Shown in pieces: positions 8,890 to 15,885 of a DNA stretch of 64,000 bases; the first letter of the stretch is position 1, and each line of letters opens with the position of its first letter. Made by a program: the position numbers and the translations under genes. Source of the stretch: Mesorhizobium sp. (GTDB lineage Bacteria; Pseudomonadota; Alphaproteobacteria; Rhizobiales; Rhizobiaceae); the NCBI GenBank assembly GCA_004020365.1, contig SAQR01000001.1:350088-414087 (forward strand). Direction: 5' to 3'. The notes under the pieces were generated by a model. It ran no database searches, had not been told where the DNA came from, and saw nothing but the letters and a program-made list of their open reading frames with translations.

Positions 8890-9115
8890 TGCGGACATGC
8901 TACTGTTCGCGTCACCAGGCTGCGTGCCGCAGCTTCGCCGATGTCCTGGGGGGGCATCGCTCGCGCAATGTTTCGCATCTGCTGGCTGATGTCGTTCCGG
9001 CGCATACCGCCCGCGAGCCTGCACTCCGCGCCCATATAAACAGCCGACTGCCCTCAAGCCACGGCTGCCCGCTTTGCTATCAAGGCTGCCATGACAGGAA
9101 CCTGGGAGCGATGCC
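8890..9115 (-). pseudogene. decayed class I cytochrome c remnant
   Basis: On the minus strand, pieces in shifting frames still read as a cytochrome c: a heme-site trace (PGSCHG, with the first Cys apparently lost), then GQSAVYM, then GMRRNDISQQMRNIARAM followed by PPQDIGEAAA. These match the usual order CxxCHG, LAGQ, RRND...M..IA..M, IxxxAAY of c-type cytochromes. At least two frame breaks and a stop (the TGA before GQSA) separate them. No intact reading frame exists, so the region from the DUF6455 gene to the globin gene is otherwise non-coding. Confidence 0.45.
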
Positions 9116-9209
9116 TCGCAAAGGCGCACCGCTAACGACAATGCGATGCGCCGGCAGTTCTTGCGCGGGGTGATACGTGCTGATTTGCGGACATCAACAA
9201 GGTTGGCCA

Positions 9210-9238
9210 ATAAAGATATATTGACAATGTTTCTTTAT
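9210..9238. promoter_or_regulatory. probable NsrR operator
   Basis: An inverted repeat with halves AAGATATATTG (9213-9223) and CAATGTTTCTT (9225-9235) around one base, extending to ATA and TAT at the ends (12 of 14 positions pair). This 11-1-11 form is that of NsrR binding sites in proteobacteria. It lies 152 bases before the truncated hemoglobin, whose operon partner encodes an NsrR-type regulator. Confidence 0.6.
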
Positions 9239-9390
9239 GGTGCGATTCCAACCCATATCGATGAACGGCTCCCTTTGAAAGCAAATGCATCGACGCCATC
9301 ATGGATGACTCCACTCGGCGCGTTGCGGAGCTGTTTGAGTGTGGAAATCATCTTGAGGTCTTTGGGCCTTCGAAAAACAAGAGCGTGCAC

Positions 9391-9855
9391 ATGACTGCGA
9401 ATGGTCGGAGCAAGAGAACGATCATCATCGGTGGTGCCCCGTTGCCGGACATGCTTGACGAGGCCATGATCCGTCTTGTGGTTCACGGCTTTTATGATGA
9501 GATTCGCCGCGACGATCTTCTCGGCCCCATCTTTCATGACGCCATCCAGCCCGAGGCGTGGCCGCGCCATCTGGCTAAGATGTGCGACTTCTGGTCCGCT
9601 ACGCTGCTCCGGACGTCCCGTTATGAAGGCCGGCCATTACCGCCACACCTGGCGATTTCCGGCCTTGGAGTGGCGCATTTCCGGCGTTGGCTAAAGCTGT
9701 TTCGCGCAACCGTGCACCGCATTTGCCCACCCGAGGTTGCGGCGTTGTTTATGGATCGCGCACTGCGCATAGCTCACAGCTTCCGTCTCGCGGTCGCCTT
9801 CAGCCGTGGCGAGACTACGATGGGCATTGAACCGATCGCCGAGAAGGAACTGTGA
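9391..9855 (+). CDS. group III truncated hemoglobin
   Basis: A 154-residue protein starting MTANGRSKRT. Family features are FYDEIRRDDLLGPIF near residue 40, the DFWSATLLRTSRYEGRPL helix region, and HFRRWLKLF with the proximal histidine, followed by PPEVAALFMDRALRIA. These small globins bind O2 and NO and are thought to protect against nitrosative stress. The ATG at 9391 was chosen over an earlier one at 9301 since homology starts after it; its ribosome site is weak. The next gene encodes NsrR and starts 34 bases later. Confidence 0.88.
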   Translation: MTANGRSKRTIIIGGAPLPDMLDEAMIRLVVHGFYDEIRRDDLLGPIFHDAIQPEAWPRHLAKMCDFWSATLLRTSRYEGRPLPPHLAISGLGVAHFRRWLKLFRATVHRICPPEVAALFMDRALRIAHSFRLAVAFSRGETTMGIEPIAEKEL

Positions 9856-9889
9856 TGCCGGGTTCGTGGTGTTTACGGGAGGTAGATCC

Positions 9890-10339
9890 GTGCGGCTGAC
9901 TAATTTTTCGGATTATGCCTTGAGAATGTTAATGTATGCGGCCTCTGCCGGTGATCGCCTGATCACGATCGAGGAGGTGGCACGCACGTTCAACGTATCC
10001 AAAACGCACCTGAACAAGGTTGCCAACACCCTGACGCGCGGCGGTTACTTGAAGGCGGTCCGCGGTCGCTCCGGTGGCCTTGCCCTCGGGCGGAGCCCCG
10101 AGATGATCCGGATCGGCGACGTGGTACGCTTGACCGAGCCAGATTTCGCGCTTGTGGAGTGCTTCGCGACCGGAAATCAGTGCGTGCTCACCGGCTGCTG
10201 CAAACTTTCAGGCATGTTCGGCGACGCGATGGCCTCATTCCAGAATACCCTTGACCGTTACACGCTGGCCGACATCGCGCTGATGCCCAAGGACTTTGTC
10301 GGCGGGCTGCCTGCATCCGAGGCTTCGGCGTATCGATAA
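9890..10339 (+). CDS. nsrR: Rrf2-family nitric-oxide-sensing repressor NsrR
   Basis: A 149-residue Rrf2 regulator with GTG start (GGGAGG seven bases upstream). The winged helix reads VRLTNFSDYALRMLMY ... TFNVSKTHLNKV. Cysteines at about 91, 98, 103 and 104 (CFATGNQC, TGCC) fit the iron-sulfur cluster ligands of NsrR. NO destroys the cluster and lifts repression. It is co-transcribed with the globin, and the inverted repeat at 9210-9238 is its likely operator, giving autoregulation. Confidence 0.88.
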   Translation: MRLTNFSDYALRMLMYAASAGDRLITIEEVARTFNVSKTHLNKVANTLTRGGYLKAVRGRSGGLALGRSPEMIRIGDVVRLTEPDFALVECFATGNQCVLTGCCKLSGMFGDAMASFQNTLDRYTLADIALMPKDFVGGLPASEASAYR

Positions 10340-10414
10340 GCGTGGGTAAGGCCCCGATCTACAATTCAACCGCAACGCCGCGCGATTCGCGTCTGCCGGC
10401 CCGTGGAGACAAGC

Positions 10415-10558
10415 ATGACTGATCCAAACAAGAACGACACGCCGACGGTCAAGCAATTCGAGTCGGGCGTCGATCTCAGCAATACGCTGCTTCCCATGCT
10501 GATAGGCGGGCTTGTTCTGATCATCGTCGGTGCAATCGCGGTCATGACGTTTGTCTAG
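10415..10558 (+). CDS. small single-span membrane protein
   Basis: A 47-residue protein with a polar N-terminus (MTDPNKNDTPTVKQFESG) and one C-terminal membrane helix (TLLPMLIGGLVLIIVGAI). GGAG lies six bases ahead of the ATG. It starts 75 bases after nsrR and may be the third gene of that operon. I do not recognise it. A role as a small accessory membrane subunit in nitrogen-oxide respiration is inferred only from its neighbours. Confidence 0.6.
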   Translation: MTDPNKNDTPTVKQFESGVDLSNTLLPMLIGGLVLIIVGAIAVMTFV

Positions 10559-10591
10559 TTTTTCCTAGCCAAACGGCAATGCTCATCAACA

Positions 10592-10605
10592 TTGCGAAAG
10601 CGCAA
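10592..10605. promoter_or_regulatory. NnrR-type box
   Basis: TTGCGAAAGCGCAA matches TTGCG-N4-CGCAA, the site form of alphaproteobacterial NnrR. It lies 57 bases upstream of the DUF1858 gene. Confidence 0.7.
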
Positions 10606-10662
10606 AGAAGGCGGTCTGAGCGGAATCTATGAAGACGCTTCGCAATCACGGAGGACTTCATC

Positions 10663-10878
10663 GTGAAGGAGCGGAGTTCCATCAGTCCCGACACGGTCGT
10701 CGACGAGATCATGAGGAAATGGCCGGCAACGGTGGCGGTGGTGCTGAGTTACAAGATGCTCTGCGTGGGCTGCCCGATAGGCACCTTCCATACCGTGACT
10801 GAGGCATGCCATGAGCATCAGATCAACGAGACCGACTTCCTAGCCGATCTGGTATCGGCTGTTCGAGCGAGCGGGTGA
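10663..10878 (+). CDS. DUF1858 domain protein
   Basis: A 71-residue protein with GTG start (GGAGGA upstream). It has the DUF1858 features: an N-terminal DTVVDEIMRKWPATV and the redox pair MLCVGCPIG, then an acidic C-terminal helix. Such proteins (also called hybrid-cluster-protein-associated redox disulfide proteins) accompany NO and nitrite metabolism in many bacteria. The NnrR box 57 bases ahead fits that. It ends four bases before the convergent nnrR gene. Confidence 0.85.
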   Translation: MKERSSISPDTVVDEIMRKWPATVAVVLSYKMLCVGCPIGTFHTVTEACHEHQINETDFLADLVSAVRASG

Positions 10879-10881
10879 CAG

Positions 10882-11583
10882 TCAGCCCTTGGTCCGGTTC
10901 TCTGAGAGGACCACAAGCCGATGCGCATCCTTGACCGTGACTTTCTGGCGTCCGCTGACAATTATCCCACTCTCTTCCCATTTGCTGAGCAAGCGGCTGA
11001 CGGTGTGCAGTGTCGTCCCTGTCATTTCGGCAATGTCCTGCCTCGAGATCGGAAAATCTATTTCGATGCCGCTTTCGGTGTTCCGGCCAGTCTGATTTGC
11101 CAATCGCAGCAGCGCGTGAGCAACGCGCTGCTCGACCTGTTCAGTGGACATCTCCACAACGCGCGTCTGGGTTTCTTGCAGCCTGTTTCCGACGGTCCGG
11201 TACGTGGTTGACCCAAACGTCGGGAAACGACGCGCCAATTCGGGCCATAACGCATTTGGCCAGGCCAGTACGACACAGTCCACCGCAGCTACGGCGCTGG
11301 CGGGATAGGTCGTCCGGCCGAGCGCCGCGGCGACGCCAAAAATTTCGCCTTCACTGATGTATCTGGCGATGACCTGCTGTCCGTCCGGTGTGGTGCGGAC
11401 GACGCGTATATGGCCGGCGATCAGCACGTAGAAGGAATGGGCCTCGGTGTCCTGCTCGAAGATCGAGGAGTCCTTGGCATAGCGAGACGATCGAGCGCCT
11501 CGGAGTATCTCGCTCTGCTCTTCGGGCGCCATCCCCTGGAAAAGCGGCAGCCGCGATATCAGTGATCGGTCCAGCGCAGCCAA
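10882..11583 (-). CDS. nnrR: Crp/Fnr-family nitric-oxide regulator NnrR
   Basis: A 233-residue regulator with a cyclic-nucleotide-type sensor barrel (about 20-140) and a C-terminal helix-turn-helix reading QDIAEMTGTTLHTVSRLLS. It lacks the N-terminal cysteine cluster of FNR, and the recognition helix has His where FNR has Glu, in keeping with a different half-site (TTGCG). The NnrR box at 11629-11642 sits 45 bases upstream and is shared with pseudoazurin, so it probably regulates itself. In the family, NnrR turns on nir, nor and pseudoazurin genes when NO is present. Confidence 0.85.
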   Translation of the reverse strand: MAALDRSLISRLPLFQGMAPEEQSEILRGARSSRYAKDSSIFEQDTEAHSFYVLIAGHIRVVRTTPDGQQVIARYISEGEIFGVAAALGRTTYPASAVAAVDCVVLAWPNALWPELARRFPTFGSTTYRTVGNRLQETQTRVVEMSTEQVEQRVAHALLRLANQTGRNTESGIEIDFPISRQDIAEMTGTTLHTVSRLLSKWEESGIIVSGRQKVTVKDAHRLVVLSENRTKG

Positions 11584-11628
11584 GCAGAATCCTCGTCAGT
11601 CGTGCGGCAGACCTTTCTTACCCCGAGT

Positions 11629-11642
11629 TTGCGCCAGCGCAA
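11629..11642. promoter_or_regulatory. NnrR-type box in a divergent promoter
   Basis: TTGCGCCAGCGCAA lies between nnrR (45 bases) and pseudoazurin (74 bases). Confidence 0.75.
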
Positions 11643-11716
11643 ATTCTCCCGGGGCAGATCAGGCTAAATGACATGGAACGGCCAAATGCCGCGAAGACGA
11701 AACAAAGGACAAATCG

Positions 11717-12154
11717 ATGAAACTCTCCATCCTGGCCGCCGCAATCTCCATCCTCGCGCTCGTCGGCGGCGCAAACGCGGAAGAGCACGTGGTGCAGATG
11801 CTCAACAAGGGCGAAAAAGGCGCGATGGTCTTCCAGCCGGCCTTCGTCAAGGCCGCGCCCGGCGACACCGTCAAGTTCGTACCGACCGACAAGACCCACG
11901 ACGCCCAGTCAATCAAGGGCATGATTCCGGATGGCGCAGAACCGTTCAAGGGGAAAACGAACGAGGAAATCACCGTCACGCTGACCCAGGAGGGTGTCTA
12001 TGGCGTCAAATGCGCGCCTCACTACGGCATGGGCATGGTCGCGCTGATCGCGGTCGGCAAGCCGGTCAACCTCGATACGGCCACGGCGGTCAAGCATGCC
12101 GGGAAAGCAAAGAAGGTGTTCGCGGACCTGCTCAGCCAGGTTCCGGCCAACTGA
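11717..12154 (+). CDS. pseudoazurin
   Basis: A 145-residue type I copper protein. Residues 1-21 form a cleavable signal peptide ([10 protein letters not shown]). The mature cupredoxin has the first copper histidine in TDKTHDAQS and the second cluster [10 protein letters not shown] giving Cys, His and Met. It carries electrons from the bc1 complex to copper nitrite reductase in the periplasm, and nirK lies 2.2 kb away. The NnrR box 74 bases upstream fits co-regulation. Length and motifs are normal. Confidence 0.95.
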   Translation: MKLSILAAAISILALVGGANAEEHVVQMLNKGEKGAMVFQPAFVKAAPGDTVKFVPTDKTHDAQSIKGMIPDGAEPFKGKTNEEITVTLTQEGVYGVKCAPHYGMGMVALIAVGKPVNLDTATAVKHAGKAKKVFADLLSQVPAN

Positions 12155-12252
12155 TCAACACCGATACAGCCGTGCCTGCCCGATGTGGGCAGTTTGGGTC
12201 GGACGGACCGAGGGCGGCGGTTCATCCGGCCCTTTCATCTTGAGACACAACT

Positions 12253-13427
12253 ATGGGTATTCCACGTCTGCGGGCCTACTCCGGGCCCGCGATTCTTTCC
12301 TACGGGTTCAGGCCCTTCTTTTTCCTCGGCGCGCTCCATGCCGGGCTCTCCGTCATGCTTTGGCTGCCGATGTATGCAGGCGAACTCGATGCTCACAGCG
12401 CGTTTGTTCCAGTCGACTGGCATGTGCACGAGATGCTGTTCGGCTATCTGCCGGCGATCGCTACCGGGTTCCTGCTGACCGCCATCCCGAACTGGACCGG
12501 CAGGCTGCCCGTGCAAGGTCCACCATTGCTGGCACTGGTTATCCTCTGGATTGCCGGGCGCGCCGCCGTCTTCTTCTCGGCGAATATCGGCTGGGAAGCA
12601 GCCGCTGTCATCGACGTGGCTTTTCTGCTTGCGGTCACGGCTGCGGCGGCCCGCGAAATCGTCGTGGGAAGGAACTGGCGCAATCTCAAAGTGTTGCTGC
12701 CGCTGGCCGTTCTCGCCTGCGCCAACGGCGCGTTCCATGTGGAGGCGCATCTTCAAGGCACATCGGACATCAGCCGCAGGCTCGGCATCGCCGCGGCGAT
12801 CATCCTCATCTCGCTCATCGGCGGCGCATCATTCCGAGCTTCACGCGCAACTGGCTCGTCCGCGAAAACCCGGGCAGGCTTCCAGCACCCTTCGACCGTT
12901 TTGACGTGGCATCGATAGCCATCTCGGTTGCCGCACTGGGTACATGGACGGTTATCCCGGACAGCAGCACCTCGGGACTGCTCATGGCCGCCGCCGCAAC
13001 TTGCCAGGCATGGCGTTTGTCGCGCTGGGCGGGAGAGCGCACCATACGGGATCCGCTCGTGCTTGTACTCCATGCAGCATACGCCTTTGTGCCGGTCGGT
13101 CTTGCCTTGGTCGCGGCGTCGATCTTCTTTCCCAACGCCGTGCCCGCTGCGGCGGGGTTCCACGCCCTCGGCGCCGGCGCGATCGGCTCGATGACGCTTG
13201 CTGTAATGGCCCGGGCAACGCTCGGACACACTGGGCGAGAGCTCAAGGCAGGAAGAGGAACGTCGTTTGTCTTCGCGGCCATCCTTCTGGCGGGATCATT
13301 GAGAACCCTGGGCGCCTTCGTCCCTGATGATGGAGTGATCCATCTGGCGGGCGCCGCATGGGTGGCGGCATTTGCCGGTTTCATTCTGGTCTACGGAACC
13401 GCATTGATGAGGCCAAAGGCGCGGTGA
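12253..13427 (+). pseudogene. nnrS: NnrS family membrane protein, one frameshift
   Basis: The first part reads as NnrS (GPAILSYGFRPFFFLGA, VDWHVHEMLFGY, FLLTAIPNWTG) to about 12820. There, GGCGGCGCATC replaces the expected GGCGGCCGCATC, so one C is missing in a run of GC repeats. The second part continues in the next frame with IIPSFTRNWLV, several membrane helices and a stop at 13427. NnrS is a heme- and copper-containing membrane protein that eases NO stress. Either the gene is inactivated or the base was lost in sequencing. If repaired, the protein would be about 390 residues, the usual size. Confidence 0.8.
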
Positions 13428-13484
13428 AGCGGGCGGCGGCACACCCGCGACGGTCGACAGAACCTGTGGAACTGCTTCTATTTG

Positions 13485-14348
13485 TCAGATGCCGAGGTAC
13501 CCGAGGATCAGCTTCCTCCACCCCGGTCGGTCCCGCACCAACCTGAATCCCAGATTGTCGGGAGGCGTTCCAACGGCACAGCCCCCGCTTTTGCCGTCGC
13601 TGACGAAGTTCGACATATAGGTCCTGTGAAATCCTTCAACGACATGGACGCCGCAATTGTCGAGGGAATTCGCAACCCCAGTTCCATCCGCCGCCAGTGT
13701 TGCGCGGACAAAGCATGTCGATGTCCACTCCCAGACGTTGCCGGAAAGATCGGCGAGGCCACGGGAGTTCACGCCAAAGGTGCCTCGGCTCCTCGGCAAG
13801 GGATCCGGGCTGCGATCGAGTTGGGCCTCGGCCTTGTAGCGGGCAAGCCAACGCTTGGCGGGGTTGTTGGCGTCGGCTTGGGGCCCCTCAAATCCGCCTC
13901 TGAAACGCTCTGCTGCCGCAAAGGCCCATTCCTCGTCTGTAGGCAGCCGCCAGTAATCGCCGGTCGCTTGAGAATACCACCGGGCATAGGCGCTGGCGTC
14001 GAGATAACTCACTCCGGTCACCGGCGCATTGGGCGGGATCTCACGTGTCTCCTGTGGCGACTGGCAGGCACCGGCCTTCACACAGTCTGCATAGTCGGCC
14101 ACGCTGACCTGATAGGTCATGATTTCGATGGGCTTGTTGAACCGTCGCTTGAGGCGGGGATTGGCTTGCGGATGTTCGCCCCGCAGGAACTCGCCCGGCA
14201 GGGAATAGGTGATCGAACCGGGAGGCAAGGTGACCGTGATGGTGACAGGGTGGAGTCGATGTCCACTCCAGCTGACGGCGGACAAGCCTATCGGCACCGT
14301 TGCGGCCGCGATGGCGACCGAGGCAACCTTCAGGAAGGAAAGCGGCAT
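13485..14348 (-). CDS. nirV: NirV, formylglycine-generating-enzyme-like protein
   Basis: A 287-residue protein with an N-terminal membrane helix or signal (VASVAIAAATVPIGL) and a sulfatase-modifying-factor fold: EIMTYQVSVADYADC, PVTGVSYLDASAYARW, WRLPTDEEWAFAA and the C-terminal GNVWEWTSTC and GFRLVRD. It follows nirK in the same direction, 53 bases downstream, as nirV does in other denitrifiers. It is believed to help mature copper nitrite reductase, but its reaction is not established. Confidence 0.9.
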   Translation of the reverse strand: MPLSFLKVASVAIAAATVPIGLSAVSWSGHRLHPVTITVTLPPGSITYSLPGEFLRGEHPQANPRLKRRFNKPIEIMTYQVSVADYADCVKAGACQSPQETREIPPNAPVTGVSYLDASAYARWYSQATGDYWRLPTDEEWAFAAAERFRGGFEGPQADANNPAKRWLARYKAEAQLDRSPDPLPRSRGTFGVNSRGLADLSGNVWEWTSTCFVRATLAADGTGVANSLDNCGVHVVEGFHRTYMSNFVSDGKSGGCAVGTPPDNLGFRLVRDRPGWRKLILGYLGI

Positions 14349-14401
14349 GGCTTTTTGTCCATACCCGGACAGCGAGTGCTGTCCGGGTAATTGCGGTGTC
14401 G

Positions 14402-15508
14402 TCAGTTTGTGGCGATGGCTTTAGGAGCCTCGACCTGCGTCATCAGGTCGTCATTCCACTCGCCTTCGACCATGAAATGAGCCGTAGCTCCGAGTTCCAC
14501 AGCCTCGATCAGATTGTGGTTCACGTAGGCGTAGACCCCCGGCTGCAGGAAGGTGTAGAGCGCCGCGCCCGCCGATCCGCCGCGAATGAACCAGGTTTCC
14601 AGATCCTTGGCCGGCGTGTTGGCAAATTTGCCCTCTTCCCAGACGTAATCGCCGTGACCGCCAATCAGGTGCGGGCGCGTATCGCGGTTGGCTTGCGAAT
14701 GGACGATCAATACCGTTTCGCCAACATTCGCCTTCATCGCGTTGTCGCCGGTCAGTGATCCGACCTTGCCGTTGAACACCACATGTGTCGGGATCAATCC
14801 GCGCATCACTTTCATCATGTCGTCGTAACCGTCGCCGGCCGTTTCATAGCTCTTGAAGTTGCCGTTCTCGTCACGCGGGATATAGAAGTCGTTTTCGCCG
14901 ATATAGAAGATCCTGTCGTATTTGACCGGCTTTCCCTTGTCGTCCTTCAGACCATCTCGCGGCAGGACCATGATCGCGCCGCTCATGCCGGATACGACAT
15001 GCCAGGGGATCATCGAGCCGCCGGGCGCGCAGTGATAAACGAACGTTCCCGAGCGGGTAGCCTTGAAACGCAGGGTCACCTGCTCGCCAGGATTGACCAG
15101 CGTGAGTTCGCCGCCGCCCAGCGCCCCGGTTGCGGCATGGAAATCGATGTTGTGGGCGAGCGTGTTGGTGTCCGGATTGATGAGCGTCAGTTCGACGTAG
15201 TCGTCCTGGTGCACAACCATCAGCGGGCCGGGAACAGAGCCGTTGTAGGTCATGGCATTGAGCGTCGTGCCGTCGGCATCGATGACAACAGGCTTCTCCT
15301 CGATCGTCATGGTGAATTCGACGATCTTCGGGCCGCCCTTGGCGACCTGATCGTGCGGATGGACGAACGGCGGTGCCACGAGCTTGACCTTCTCGCGGGC
15401 AAGTGCCCCGATGTCTGCCGGGGCGAACGTTGCGGAAAATGCCGGCATCGCCGCCACGGCGGCAGCGCCGATGGCTGCTCCGAAGAGGGCTTCGCGTCGC
15501 GTGAACAT
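14402..15508 (-). CDS. nirK: copper-containing nitrite reductase NirK
   Basis: A 368-residue periplasmic enzyme reducing nitrite to NO. The N-terminus [16 protein letters not shown] is a Tat signal. The first cupredoxin domain holds [10 protein letters not shown] (catalytic Asp and type 2 copper ligands) and the type 1 site [18 protein letters not shown]. The second domain holds the catalytic His in PTHVVFNG and a further type 2 ligand near YVNHNL. Electrons come from pseudoazurin encoded at 11717. The NnrR box 66 bases upstream indicates NO-dependent induction. No nitric oxide reductase is within the window, so the NO formed must be handled elsewhere. Confidence 0.97.
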   Translation of the reverse strand: MFTRREALFGAAIGAAAVAAMPAFSATFAPADIGALAREKVKLVAPPFVHPHDQVAKGGPKIVEFTMTIEEKPVVIDADGTTLNAMTYNGSVPGPLMVVHQDDYVELTLINPDTNTLAHNIDFHAATGALGGGELTLVNPGEQVTLRFKATRSGTFVYHCAPGGSMIPWHVVSGMSGAIMVLPRDGLKDDKGKPVKYDRIFYIGENDFYIPRDENGNFKSYETAGDGYDDMMKVMRGLIPTHVVFNGKVGSLTGDNAMKANVGETVLIVHSQANRDTRPHLIGGHGDYVWEEGKFANTPAKDLETWFIRGGSAGAALYTFLQPGVYAYVNHNLIEAVELGATAHFMVEGEWNDDLMTQVEAPKAIATN

Positions 15509-15573
15509 GTCAGTCTCCTATCTATCAACCGTTGTGGATGAGTAGAATTTACCTGACCAGACGCATTGTTTCT

Positions 15574-15587
15574 TTGCGTTGGCGCAA
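15574..15587. promoter_or_regulatory. NnrR-type box
   Basis: TTGCGTTGGCGCAA, 66 bases upstream of nirK. Confidence 0.8.
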
Positions 15588-15738
15588 ATTGAGGAGTTAA
15601 AGCTTGGCGAGAGATAGACTTGGATACGGCAATCTTGCGCGTTATTCGAGTTTTTGGGTTGTGTTCGAGCCAGACACATGCAGTGGCGAAGTTTTCCGAA
15701 CCAGCGCCGCTATCCGCACTTGGCTCCCGATCAGTTGT

Positions 15739-15885
15739 CTAGCTTTCGTCCCGATCGATCAGGATCCGCTCGGCAGCTCCGTCGAGATCCTCGTATTGAC
15801 CGCTCCTCAAAGCCCACAAGAAGCCGGACAGACCTAGCGCGCCGAGAAAAAGAGCTACGGGTATGAGATAGACAAGCGTCGTCAT
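15739..15885 (-). CDS. ccoS: cbb3 oxidase assembly protein CcoS
   Basis: A 48-residue protein, one membrane helix (LVYLIPVALFLGALGLSGF) followed by WALRSGQYEDLDGAAERIL, the CcoS signature. Its ATG overlaps the ccoI stop (ATGA at 15882-15885), so it is the last gene of ccoGHIS. CcoS is needed for cofactor insertion into cbb3 oxidase. Confidence 0.93.
   Translation of the reverse strand: MTTLVYLIPVALFLGALGLSGFLWALRSGQYEDLDGAAERILIDRDES

Noticed and set aside
12096-12820. Upstream part of a long frame that ends with the second half of nnrS
   Set aside because: Before the frameshift point this frame shows no NnrS sequence; the real N-terminal half is in another frame starting at 12253.
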